Assembly: GCF_003259225.1 (NCBI RefSeq)
Contig: NZ_QHJF01000024.1
Coordinates: 1 to 64,000, forward strand
Reading direction: 5' to 3'
DNA length: 64,000 nucleotides
Origin: Marinomonas arctica
GTDB taxonomy: Bacteria > Pseudomonadota > Gammaproteobacteria > Pseudomonadales > Marinomonadaceae
Position numbers and translations under genes: made by a program. The notes under the pieces are model-generated. The model had not been told where the DNA came from. It searched no databases and was given only the letters and a program-made list of their open reading frames with translations. Positions 18,645 to 27,095 of this stretch are shown in pieces. Each line of letters opens with the position of its first letter. The stretch's first letter is position 1.

Positions 18645-19073
18645 ATGCGTAACATTGAGTGGGAACAATCTCTCTATGAACATCAACATGCAATGATCAA
18701 GCGGCTCGATGCTTTTAGAAAAGCGGCAAAAAAAGTCACTTACTCTAAAGATGACATTATGATAATCGAGCACTCTTTTCAGTTGCTTGTGGCTTCAATG
18801 TTAGATCTTGCTCGATACGTTTTACAACATCACTACAAAACTGAAATTTCTTCTCGTAAAGAAGTACTTCACGCTCTTATCACAAACAAAGACGTCACCT
18901 ATGAACAAGCGGAGCAAATGCGATCACTCATTCTACTCAGAGACAAAATCTTAAACGATTATCTCGAAGAACATTTCGCGGATTTAGACGAGGCGATGAA
19001 GCTTAGACGCTATAGCCTAGTGGAAGTATTAACAAAAGAATGGGTTGCACGCTTGTCAAACCAAGAAGTATAA
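18645..19073 (+). CDS. Orphan HepT-like (DUF86-like) helical protein
   Basis: The 142-residue, all-helical protein resembles HepT/DUF86 toxins. SFQLLVASMLDLARYVLQHH (about 46-65) looks like the conserved E-A-C-x-D-x-A-R helix. SRKEVLHALITNKDVTYEQAEQM (about 71-93) matches the next conserved segment. The HepT catalytic R-x4-H motif appears as RDKILNDY, with Asn in place of His, so nuclease activity is doubtful. No MNT nucleotidyltransferase antitoxin gene lies beside it. The family call is by eye. AAGGCG precedes the ATG. Confidence 0.55.
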   Translation: MRNIEWEQSLYEHQHAMIKRLDAFRKAAKKVTYSKDDIMIIEHSFQLLVASMLDLARYVLQHHYKTEISSRKEVLHALITNKDVTYEQAEQMRSLILLRDKILNDYLEEHFADLDEAMKLRRYSLVEVLTKEWVARLSNQEV

Positions 19074-19090
19074 GCGTCTACATTAACGGG

Positions 19091-20017
19091 CTAATTTTTG
19101 GTCGAGGCATCAAGAAATGCCTTTCTTAACAAGCCCCTAAACCAAACATGAGCGGCATCGTGTTGAAAACGCTCGTGCCAAATCATCGAATAATCAAACT
19201 CGCGCGTTGCAAAAGGCAACTCGTACAGAGCTATTTCAGAGACGGTTCCCACCATATCTTCGGCAAAAAGTCTCGGCACTGTCAGTAACAAATTACTGTC
19301 CATCACCACTCTTGCAGCAGGTACAAAATTAGGCAAATGCACAGCGACATGACGCTTGTGGCCTATTTTGTCCAATTCACGATCTACCGCAAAATACTCT
19401 CGACGCCCTAATACCACTTGAACATGGCTGGCTTGTACATAGTCTTCTAAAGTGAGCGTACCTTGAATACTAGGATGATCCTTACGAGCCAAACACACCA
19501 TACGATCACTTTTTAAACGCATGGCTCGAATACCCGCAGGGGGCTCTTTCGACAACACCGCCACCGCGACATCGATATTCGTTTGATCAAGCTCAGCCAC
19601 CATGTCTTCATTCCAAGATTTAACATCTAAAATAGCACCCGGTGCTTTTTGACGAAATTGATCTAGAATCTTTGGCAACACAGTTAAAGTACCAAAATCC
19701 GTCGTTGATAATATAAAACGACGTTGACTGGTTTCAGGTGTGAACAAGCTAGGTTGAATAAGGCTCTCTAAACCTTTTAAGGTGTCTGCCAAGAGCGGCG
19801 CTAAACTTTGAGTTTTTGCAGTAGCAGACAAACCATGCGAAGTGCGAATGAACAAAGGATCGGCAAACACATCACGTAAGCGTGACAAGGAACGACTGAC
19901 TGCCGGCTGAGAAACATTAAGCCGTGTCGCCGCTTTGGTGACATTGAGCTCTTCGATTAAAACCTGAAAAACATACAACAAATTTAAATCGATATCAGAC
20001 AATTTTATCTCTGACAA
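19091..20017 (-). CDS. LysR-family transcriptional regulator
   Basis: The 308 residues have the LysR helix-turn-helix (NVTKAATRLNVSQPAVSRSLSRLRDVFADPLFIR, about 25-58) and a substrate-binding domain (about 92-300). The family usually acts on divergent genes with small-molecule effectors. Here the upstream neighbour, serB, is on the same strand, so the target is unclear. An 11-bp inverted repeat at 20033-20071 sits just before the start and may be its own operator. Confidence 0.9.
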   Translation of the reverse strand: MSEIKLSDIDLNLLYVFQVLIEELNVTKAATRLNVSQPAVSRSLSRLRDVFADPLFIRTSHGLSATAKTQSLAPLLADTLKGLESLIQPSLFTPETSQRRFILSTTDFGTLTVLPKILDQFRQKAPGAILDVKSWNEDMVAELDQTNIDVAVAVLSKEPPAGIRAMRLKSDRMVCLARKDHPSIQGTLTLEDYVQASHVQVVLGRREYFAVDRELDKIGHKRHVAVHLPNFVPAARVVMDSNLLLTVPRLFAEDMVGTVSEIALYELPFATREFDYSMIWHERFQHDAAHVWFRGLLRKAFLDASTKN

Positions 20018-20032
20018 AATAACACCTCAGCC

Positions 20033-20071
20033 AAGCTTGTTATCATTATAACTCTGAATCATAACAAGCTT
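20033..20071. repeat. 11-bp inverted repeat upstream of the LysR gene
   Basis: AAGCTTGTTAT (20033-20043) and ATAACAAGCTT (20061-20071) are perfect complements around a 17-bp A/T-rich centre. It lies 16-54 bp upstream of the LysR start and 29 bp after the serB stop. No U-run follows on either strand, so an operator is more likely than a terminator. Confidence 0.65.
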
Positions 20072-20099
20072 TTCCTAGGGACAATAGCGGTCTTTTACA

Positions 20100-21017
20100 T
20101 TACTTATAAGACAGCAATGCCCGAATGTCCTTGGAGGTCATACCCAACAAATATAAAATACCATCCAGTCCAAGGTTATTCATTGGGCAAGGCGCCTGCT
20201 CTCGCACTAAAGGCTTCGCATGCAAAGCCACGCCCAACGCAGCATGATTCAACATTAACAAGTCGTTCGCACCGTCACCACAAGCAATCGTCTGCTTCAT
20301 GTCGATCTTTTGTTTTTCGGCAATGCTCGTCAACAAAAACTTTTTACGCTCGCCATCAACAATAGAACCTAAATGCTTGCCAGTTAACGCATGACTCTGG
20401 ATTTCTAATACATTAGCGTGCACTTCTGCCATGCCATATTCGGCTTGAACTCGATCTGCAAAATAGGTAAAACCACCCGACAAAATTGCTGTGTGCCAGC
20501 CAAAATGATGCAGCACTGTCATTAGCGTAGAAATACCATCCATATGTTCGATGCGATTGTAAACGCCATCCATAACATCGCTACTCAAACCTTTTAACAG
20601 CGCCAAACGCTGAACGAAGCTTTCGACAAAATCAATTTCGCCGCGCATTGCACTTGCCGTAATCGCAGAAATTTGTTTGCCAATGCCAGCTTCAACGGCC
20701 AACTCATCCATGACTTCCGCTTTAATCAACGTAGAGTCCATATCAAAAACGGCCAAACCGCCAGCCTGTATGTCCAACATAGTCGCCTGGTAGATATGAT
20801 CAATACCGGTTTCATTAGATAAAATCAAAAGCGCCGCTCGAACGTCGGTGCTATCGGTTATCTCAGAAGTAAGGCGTATCTGCACCACAGACACATTATC
20901 ACTCTCTTGCGTTAACACATGGCTCACTCCATACAAGCCTCGTTTATCTAACCAAACATTAAATTGATTAAGATATTCAGGGGTCAAAGACCCGATAAGA
21001 GTAATACTGGCTGACAT
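20100..21017 (-). CDS. serB: Phosphoserine phosphatase SerB
   Basis: This HAD enzyme releases serine from phosphoserine, the last step of serine synthesis. HAD motif I is VFDMDSTLIKAEVMDELA (about residue 90), motif II is LSGGFTYF and the motif IV region is CGDGANDLLML. An N-terminal ACT-like regulatory part (about 1-80) precedes the catalytic domain. Length 305 fits SerB of this group. Divergent from the SMP/AhpA-like gene at 21276, the same pairing as serB-smp(ytjB) in E. coli. Confidence 0.95.
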   Translation of the reverse strand: MSASITLIGSLTPEYLNQFNVWLDKRGLYGVSHVLTQESDNVSVVQIRLTSEITDSTDVRAALLILSNETGIDHIYQATMLDIQAGGLAVFDMDSTLIKAEVMDELAVEAGIGKQISAITASAMRGEIDFVESFVQRLALLKGLSSDVMDGVYNRIEHMDGISTLMTVLHHFGWHTAILSGGFTYFADRVQAEYGMAEVHANVLEIQSHALTGKHLGSIVDGERKKFLLTSIAEKQKIDMKQTIACGDGANDLLMLNHAALGVALHAKPLVREQAPCPMNNLGLDGILYLLGMTSKDIRALLSYK

Positions 21018-21275
21018 AAAGGCTCCTCATTCGATAAGGTCGCTACTATAGCAAATCGTTTTCTTTTCGCTAAGCACCTGTTCTAATTTAAAGAATTTAG
21101 AAAATGGCCGTTATGATGTATAGAGACACTTTAATGTGCAATAAAAGCGATGCTCAACCCCATGAATTAGTTATTTCGCTTGAATCGTCACAAAGTCACG
21201 GTCGTTACGATAGTTGAACAAAAGTCTCGTGTATACTTGAGTCGTTGTTTTACGAGTTACCCCTAAAGGAAGTGA

Positions 21276-22697
21276 ATGGACACCCAACCAAAAACAAAAG
21301 CTATTACGGCTTTTATTCGTAAAAAGCTCAGTGCCTATACCATCACTGTTGCTACTTTTATTTCACTTATGATTCTGACCGTCTGTATCTTTTGGTACAC
21401 AATGACGCACGCACTTGGCAATTATTTGTCTCAACAGACGGAAGTATTAGGCAGTAGCTTAGCCACCCAAGCCGCTTTTAATGCCACACAATCCATTTTA
21501 AATAACGACTTGTTGAGCCTAAACGTACTACTCAATCGTCTCGTTGTTGATGACAATATTTTAAGCGCTCGAGTTTATAATAAAAAAGACGAATTACTCG
21601 CAGAAGCCAATAGTGGCAGTACTAGTCGAATTTCAACAGAACAGGACTTACGCCCTAATGAGCAACGTCGTGTGTACAGTTCAAGCATCAAGTTTAGAGA
21701 TGAAATAGTCGGGCATGTCCTCATCACTTTGGATAAGACGCCAGCACAAGCGACCTTACAACACCTCAATAATCTCTTGATTGGGGTGGCCATCTTTACC
21801 TGCACGATTGCCTTATTGCTGATCATACTGATAACGAAATGGCTTTTCTCTCCTATCAATGACGCCACGACCGCATTGCTATCCCATAGCAAAGGTCGTA
21901 AGCCAAAAGCGCTACCTTCACCTATTTATAAAGAAGCAAGACAACTCTACGATGCTGTTAAAACCATACAAACACTCACCCCGCCTAAAGAAGTAGTCGA
22001 AAAAGCTCCCCAAGAAGAAGATCTGACAAAAGCGGCCAAAGTGCAGTTCGAGATCAATTTTGACGCCATTTTCGAAGAATCCAGACAACGGAGCTGCATC
22101 CTCTACTTTGATATATTAAATTTAGAAACTTGGCATAAAGACATGACACCACTCCAAGTAGCGAATTTACTGACGCCCGTATATCGCGCTATGTTTCAAG
22201 CCAGCGAAGTGTACTTAGGTCAAGTGCATCAATACAAAAGCGACTCTGCTGTGATTCTCTTCAGCGCCCATCACTGTGAAGATAATCTCTACATCAATGC
22301 AGTCAGCACCGCGCAGCTTTTCTTGGGGTTGATCAATAAGCTTTTAGAAAACGAGCTATACGCCGACACGCCGCAACTGACTTTCCACCTAGGATTACAC
22401 CAAGGCAACCAACAAATAACCAATATGGTGAAAGAAAACCACTTCGAACCAGAAAAAATAGCGCCCTTACTGGAAAGCATCCACCAGCTCAGCCGATCAG
22501 CAAGCGTCAACAAGCTTATCATTAGCGATGACATTTTCACTCTGCCTCACATACAGAACAGAGTGTTTACTGGGCTACCAGAAATAATAGAAGACGATGG
22601 CAAAGAAATTTTAGCTTATGAAGTAAAAGGCATGTCGGACAAATATAAACGCCAAATTCATCAACATGTTATCGACATTACTGATCCTGAATCCTAA
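21276..22697 (+). CDS. SMP/AhpA (YtjB-like) membrane protein with a cyclase-like C-terminal domain
   Basis: The 473 residues have two membrane helices (about 25-50 and 165-190) bracketing a periplasmic region with LNVLLNRLVVDDNILSARVY, as in the SMP_2 family. The divergent position next to serB fits ytjB/smp. The cytoplasmic tail (about 250-460) resembles a degenerate class III nucleotidyl cyclase: CILYFDILNLETWHKDMTP, GQVHQYKSDSAVILF and LTFHLGLHQG line up with the F-D-I, G-D and I-G-I-H-x-G landmarks. The acidic residues of both metal positions appear kept; activity is unproven. AGGAAG precedes the ATG. Confidence 0.7.
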   Translation: MDTQPKTKAITAFIRKKLSAYTITVATFISLMILTVCIFWYTMTHALGNYLSQQTEVLGSSLATQAAFNATQSILNNDLLSLNVLLNRLVVDDNILSARVYNKKDELLAEANSGSTSRISTEQDLRPNEQRRVYSSSIKFRDEIVGHVLITLDKTPAQATLQHLNNLLIGVAIFTCTIALLLIILITKWLFSPINDATTALLSHSKGRKPKALPSPIYKEARQLYDAVKTIQTLTPPKEVVEKAPQEEDLTKAAKVQFEINFDAIFEESRQRSCILYFDILNLETWHKDMTPLQVANLLTPVYRAMFQASEVYLGQVHQYKSDSAVILFSAHHCEDNLYINAVSTAQLFLGLINKLLENELYADTPQLTFHLGLHQGNQQITNMVKENHFEPEKIAPLLESIHQLSRSASVNKLIISDDIFTLPHIQNRVFTGLPEIIEDDGKEILAYEVKGMSDKYKRQIHQHVIDITDPES

Positions 22698-22720
22698 GAG
22701 CAATAATGCTGATAAACCTT

Positions 22721-22752
22721 TATAAAAAAGACCCACTTGGGTCTTTTTTATA
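22721..22752 (+). terminator. Bidirectional intrinsic terminator
   Basis: Arms TATAAAAAAGACCC (22721-22734) and GGGTCTTTTTTATA (22739-22752) with an ACTT loop form a perfect stem with a U-run on both strands. It lies between the SMP-like gene and the convergent rpoS gene. Confidence 0.9.
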
Positions 22753-22828
22753 AATTGATTATTGAGGTTTTTCTATGCCACTTTGACAAAGGACATTGAT
22801 CGACATTCAAGAATCGTAGTCAAGTTGT

Positions 22829-23830
22829 TTAGTCTTCAAAACGAATCACATCGTCAAGTGACAATCCTTCTTTGTCCATGATCAGACGCAGTTTGCGCAG
22901 CGCCTCCACTTGAATTTGGCGCACTCTCTCACGTGTTAAACCAATTTCAGCTCCCACGTGTTCTAACGTGCTGGCTTCGTGACCACGCAGACCAAAACGA
23001 CGCGTTATTACTTCACACTGTTTTTCACTCAACTCATCCAGCCACAGCTCAATACTGTGTAAAACATCACCATCTTGTCGATCTGCTTCAGGGCCTTGAT
23101 GGATAGTATCCGCTAAAATTTCCACCAGGCTTTTGTCGTTGTCATCTCCACCAAAGGTCGCATCAATAGAGCTGATCTTTTCGTTAAGACCAAGCATCTT
23201 TTGTACATCTTCAACGGGGCAATCTAGCATTTCGGCAATTTCTTCTGCGCTTGGTTCATGATCTAACTTTTGCGTCAACTCTCGAGCTGCTCGTAAATAG
23301 ATATTGAGCTCTTTCACGACATGAATTGGCAGGCGAATGGTTCGAGTTTGATTCATAATGGCACGCTCAATGGTTTGGCGTATCCACCATGTGGCGTAAG
23401 TAGAAAAGCGAAAACCTCGCTCAGGATCAAATTTTTCAACAGCTCTAATTAACCCCAAGTTCCCCTCTTCAATTAAATCAAGAAGAGAAAGCCCTCGGTT
23501 CAAATAGCGACGTGATATTTTTACGACCAGCCGCAAATTACTTTCTATCATGCGCTTCCGCGCTTTAGCGTCACCTTTTAGAGCAAGGCGAGCAAAATAC
23601 ACCTCTTCTTCTGCTGTCAGTAAGGGCGAAAAACCAATCTCACTTAAATAGAGTTGAGTCACATCAAGATGACGACTCGAATCGGCCTCCGCATAACGAG
23701 CACTCACTGCCGACTCAAACTCTTCGTCAATCAGCTCATCATCTTCGACAAAATCCTCAAGCGTATCAAGATCAAAATCACCAGTGTCCGAAATCTTAGC
23801 TGCTTCTTTATCCATATTGGCTAACTTCAT
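22829..23830 (-). CDS. rpoS: RNA polymerase sigma factor RpoS
   Basis: This is the general stress and stationary-phase sigma factor (333 residues). Region 1.2 ([24 protein letters not shown]), region 2 ([45 protein letters not shown]), [21 protein letters not shown], and the region 4 helix-turn-helix ([27 protein letters not shown]) are intact. GGAGG lies just before the ATG. Directly after nlpD, the conserved position whose upstream gene usually carries the main rpoS promoter. The N-terminus is acidic, as in Pseudomonas RpoS. Confidence 0.96.
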   Translation of the reverse strand: MKLANMDKEAAKISDTGDFDLDTLEDFVEDDELIDEEFESAVSARYAEADSSRHLDVTQLYLSEIGFSPLLTAEEEVYFARLALKGDAKARKRMIESNLRLVVKISRRYLNRGLSLLDLIEEGNLGLIRAVEKFDPERGFRFSTYATWWIRQTIERAIMNQTRTIRLPIHVVKELNIYLRAARELTQKLDHEPSAEEIAEMLDCPVEDVQKMLGLNEKISSIDATFGGDDNDKSLVEILADTIHQGPEADRQDGDVLHSIELWLDELSEKQCEVITRRFGLRGHEASTLEHVGAEIGLTRERVRQIQVEALRKLRLIMDKEGLSLDDVIRFED

Positions 23831-23856
23831 GCCCCCTCCTTAAACGCTCATCTCGC

Positions 23857-24699
23857 TTAATTTATTTTAGGTAAAACATCTAGCGGATCGATCGGCCTAC
23901 CATCGCGTCGAACTTCAAAATGCAATAATGGCCTGTCACTTCCTTTGCCACCAATCACAGCGAGGGAATCTCCAGCCCGAACACTTTGCTGTTCCTTTAC
24001 TAAAATCCTTTCGTTATAAGCATAGGCACTAAGGTATACATCATTATGCTTCACAATAACAAGGTTACCATAACCGATAAGACCACTGCCCGCATAAACA
24101 ACGGTCCCATCGGCAGCGGCTTTTACTAATGCTCCCTGCTCCGCTCTGATGTCTATACCTTTACTACTAACGCCAGCATTTGAAAAGCCCCTAGTAACTT
24201 TACCATCCACTGGCCATGCCCAATTACCCGATATTTTCTCGTCTTTTTTGTCTTTAGCGACGCTTTTAGGCAACTTTTCAGACACTATAATGGCATCAGC
24301 AGAAACGGCTACAGGGGGCGAAGTTTTCCCCGTTTCAGCAATTGGCTCTACTTTTTTGACAATACTTTCGGCTTTGGGTTCCTCATTATTTACGATAACC
24401 GATGATGGCTTTGAGAGACCGCCTAGACGAATTTTTTGTTTTGGGTAAATGGTATAAGGTGCAGCAATACGATTAAATTTTGCCAACTCTCGATAGTCCA
24501 AACCATACCGAAAAGCAATAGAAAACAAGGTGTCGCCGCGTTGTACCGTATACACACCAGATGTCGGTATAGAAGAGACTCCTGCGCTATTAGCAGTATA
24601 AGTTGAGTTGTTTTGTGTTGGGTAATGCAGCACTTCATAGGAGCACCCAGTCAGCAAAAGACATAACAATACAAGCTTACTTAGCAAGTAAGTAGGCAA
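23857..24699 (-). CDS. nlpD: Lipoprotein NlpD, LysM and degenerate M23 domains
   Basis: NlpD is an outer-membrane activator of the cell-separation amidase AmiC. A signal peptide with lipobox LTGC (Cys about residue 19), LysM (YTVQRGDTLFSIAFRYG, about 49-92) and a LytM/M23 domain (about 165-275) are present. Metal ligands are lost (KGIDIR for HxxxD, LSAYAYN for the H-containing motif), as in NlpD. There is no ATG: TTG at 24699 has no ribosome site, and an in-frame ATT at 24738 preceded by GGGG at 6-nt spacing is an alternative. 280 residues as listed. Confidence 0.9.
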   Translation of the reverse strand: MPTYLLSKLVLLCLLLTGCSYEVLHYPTQNNSTYTANSAGVSSIPTSGVYTVQRGDTLFSIAFRYGLDYRELAKFNRIAAPYTIYPKQKIRLGGLSKPSSVIVNNEEPKAESIVKKVEPIAETGKTSPPVAVSADAIIVSEKLPKSVAKDKKDEKISGNWAWPVDGKVTRGFSNAGVSSKGIDIRAEQGALVKAAADGTVVYAGSGLIGYGNLVIVKHNDVYLSAYAYNERILVKEQQSVRAGDSLAVIGGKGSDRPLLHFEVRRDGRPIDPLDVLPKIN

Positions 24700-24773
24700 G
24701 AAAAAATCATGACTTTTAAAGATGAGACAACGGATAATGCTTTACCCCAATATTCGCTTAAATTGAATTATTA

Positions 24774-25694
24774 CTATTTGTCTGATTTTGGTAATAATAT
24801 GTAAGAAATAAGAATCACACTCAAGAACCCAATCAAAACAAACACTAAAGGAAGCAATAAATCACTTGGCCAATAAAAATTTGGTAAGTTCCAAGGTAAA
24901 ACAAGATGCTCTTCTAAAGGCAATTTTTTATCTCCGACCAAAGTCCAAGTGTCCGTCACCTTCCAAGGCCAAACCTTTACTAGCGCCCCAAGCATAACAC
25001 CCGTGAGAAAAGACAAGGTCATCGATCTGGCATGATTAAGCAAATAATGTAGAACTTTAGAAAAACTCAACAATCCGATCAATGCACCAACGGCAAAAAT
25101 AAAAATCACCGAGAAATCCAAGTTTTTTACCGCTGACAAAATAAAACCGTACATGCCCATCATAAGCAGCAAAAAGCTACCTGAAATACCAGGCAAAATC
25201 ATTGCGCAAATAGCGATCATACCGGAGAAAAAAACCATCACTAACGAAGTATTTAACTGCGTAGGAACAAGCAAAGATAAACTTGCGCCAATGACGACAC
25301 CTAACACAAGCCCAACAAAATGACGCCAAGAAAAGCCAATAATTTGATGAATCAAAAAATACGCCGAAGCCAAAATAAGACCAAAAAAGAAACTCCATAA
25401 ATAACTGGGATATTCTGCCAACAAATGCGTTATAAGGCCCGCCAGTAAAAAAATACTGGTGACAATACCGGAACCCAACGTCAATAAGAAAGCACCGTCA
25501 AAATGACGCCATAATGCTTTTAAATCACCTTTAAGCAGCATACTAGCACTGTGTCTATTAACGCCACTTAATGCGCCAATTAGGCGATCATAAACCCCCA
25601 AAATAAAAGCAATGGTGCCACCAGAAACACCAGGAACAACGTCCGCAGCGCCCATCAATAAACCACTCAAATACACTTTTAGCCATTTAGGCAT
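24774..25694 (-). CDS. popT: DUF368 membrane protein, PopT-like undecaprenyl-phosphate translocase
   Basis: The 306 residues have about eight to ten membrane segments. It has the DUF368 signature GLLMGAADVVPGVSGGTIAFILGVYDRLI at the N-terminus and a second copy of the G-S-G-x-hydrophobic pattern (MILPGISGSFLLLMMGMYGFIL, near 165). Members have been shown to recycle undecaprenyl phosphate across the membrane in Vibrio and Staphylococcus. The gene overlaps pcm by 8 bp and sits between pcm and nlpD, where many gammaproteobacteria have nothing. Function is by family. Confidence 0.85.
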   Translation of the reverse strand: MPKWLKVYLSGLLMGAADVVPGVSGGTIAFILGVYDRLIGALSGVNRHSASMLLKGDLKALWRHFDGAFLLTLGSGIVTSIFLLAGLITHLLAEYPSYLWSFFFGLILASAYFLIHQIIGFSWRHFVGLVLGVVIGASLSLLVPTQLNTSLVMVFFSGMIAICAMILPGISGSFLLLMMGMYGFILSAVKNLDFSVIFIFAVGALIGLLSFSKVLHYLLNHARSMTLSFLTGVMLGALVKVWPWKVTDTWTLVGDKKLPLEEHLVLPWNLPNFYWPSDLLLPLVFVLIGFLSVILISYILLPKSDK

Positions 25695-26352
25695 GTTCCA
25701 ATCCTTCTAATAACGGGACAAAAAACGCTGGTTCAGTTCCCAGACATTTCCAACGCTCACCCTCTTTACGCCAACAACCTATTTGCGGACTGGGGTGATC
25801 AATCGGCATAATTAAAATACCTTGTTGTTTTAGGCAACCCGTCAAGGCTAACGGAATTTTGCTTGCCATCGCGGTAATAATCACAGCGTCCATTTCGACT
25901 TTGTGAGGCCACCCAGTTTGACCATCGGCAAACAAATACTCAACATTTTTAACCCCCATGGACAACAAGCGCTGTTTTGCCTGTAAGTAAAGCCACTGCT
26001 GACGCTCGACGGTATGAACTTTATTAAAAAAGTGCGCTAAAATTCGAGTTTGATAGCCTGATCCTGTACCAATTTCTAACACACGACCAAGACGGGCATG
26101 GGTCAAAAGCCATTGCGTCATTCTCGCCACGGTCAACGGCTGACTGATGGTTTGATTACGCCCAATCGGAAGAGAGGTCGCTGAATACGCTAAATGGGAA
26201 AATGCCGGCTCGACAAACTCGTGGCGCGGAAGACTTCCCATTAACGCCAATAATTCGTCATGGGAAATACCCTGCTCCCTAAGGTACTTGACCATTTTAG
26301 TTGCTTTGGGTTCAGAGTGTGAGATTAGCCAATTGAGATCATGCAAGCTCAT
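25687..26352 (-). CDS. pcm: Protein-L-isoaspartate O-methyltransferase
   Basis: Pcm methylates isoaspartyl residues so damaged proteins can be repaired. The SAM-binding motif VLEIGTGSGYQTRILAHF (about 92-109), the substrate loop SLPIGRNQTISQPLTVARMT (about 60-79) and VDAVIITA-like post-I motif (EMDAVIITA) are present. Length 221 is typical. It overlaps surE by 4 bp (ATGA) and the DUF368 gene by 8 bp, so the run is one transcription unit. Confidence 0.95.
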   Translation of the reverse strand: MSLHDLNWLISHSEPKATKMVKYLREQGISHDELLALMGSLPRHEFVEPAFSHLAYSATSLPIGRNQTISQPLTVARMTQWLLTHARLGRVLEIGTGSGYQTRILAHFFNKVHTVERQQWLYLQAKQRLLSMGVKNVEYLFADGQTGWPHKVEMDAVIITAMASKIPLALTGCLKQQGILIMPIDHPSPQIGCWRKEGERWKCLGTEPAFFVPLLEGLEHA

Positions 26353-27095
26353 AGCGTGACAGTGTCAGTCCATCCTTTTAGAAGGGGTTGAGCCCCATAA
26401 CAAGTCATGTCTGTATGGATTGGTGTGATTGAGACATAGCCATTTTCAATCGCACAAAAATCGGTTCCCTCAGACTCATCATGGGGACCTGACAAAGCGC
26501 CAATCCAAAAGCTTGGCATCCCCCTAGGGTGTTGAGCTGAGATTGGCGCTTGCGCCTTATGGCGATAACCAAGGCGTGTTACTTGTATCCCCTTCAGCTC
26601 CTCATAGGGCATATCTGGAACGTTTACATTCAATAGAATTCCCGCCGGCAAAGTCAACGTATGAGCATCTTTCAAGAGTTGCATAACTACCTTTGCCGCC
26701 GTATCAAAATATTGACTCCCCACCAAAGAAACCGCTAACGCAGGACGCCCCAAATGTCGAGCCTCCATCGCCGCAGCAACGGTACCCGAATAAATAACAT
26801 CATCGCCCAAATTGGCACCATGATTAATCCCTGACACCACCAAATCAACGTCACCATCAATCACACCAGATAAAGCGAGATTAACACAGTCCGTAGGCGT
26901 GCCATCAACACGGTATTGATGGTCTGCAACTTTAACGGGCTGTACTGGACGCGTTAAGGTCAGAGAATTACTCGCCCCACTGCGGTTACGATCTGGGGCG
27001 ACGATTAGAATGGAATACTCTTGCTGTAAATATTGTGCCAGCGTTTGTATGCCAACCGCGTCTAAGCCATCATCATTGGCGATCAAAATTCTCAT
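26349..27095 (-). CDS. surE: 5'/3'-nucleotidase SurE
   Basis: SurE is a metal-dependent nucleoside monophosphate phosphatase of stationary phase. The N-terminal metal motif [42 protein letters not shown] and VSGINHGANLGDDVIYSGTVAAAMEA are all conserved. Length 248 is normal. It overlaps truD by 23 bp and pcm by 4 bp. Confidence 0.96.
   Translation of the reverse strand: MRILIANDDGLDAVGIQTLAQYLQQEYSILIVAPDRNRSGASNSLTLTRPVQPVKVADHQYRVDGTPTDCVNLALSGVIDGDVDLVVSGINHGANLGDDVIYSGTVAAAMEARHLGRPALAVSLVGSQYFDTAAKVVMQLLKDAHTLTLPAGILLNVNVPDMPYEELKGIQVTRLGYRHKAQAPISAQHPRGMPSFWIGALSGPHDESEGTDFCAIENGYVSITPIHTDMTCYGAQPLLKGWTDTVTL

Noticed and set aside
18645-19073. A working HepT-MNT toxin-antitoxin pair
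   Set aside because: The catalytic His is Asn and no nucleotidyltransferase partner gene is next to it.
23857-24699. NlpD as an active M23 peptidase
   Set aside because: The zinc-binding residues are replaced, consistent with the inactive NlpD activator class.
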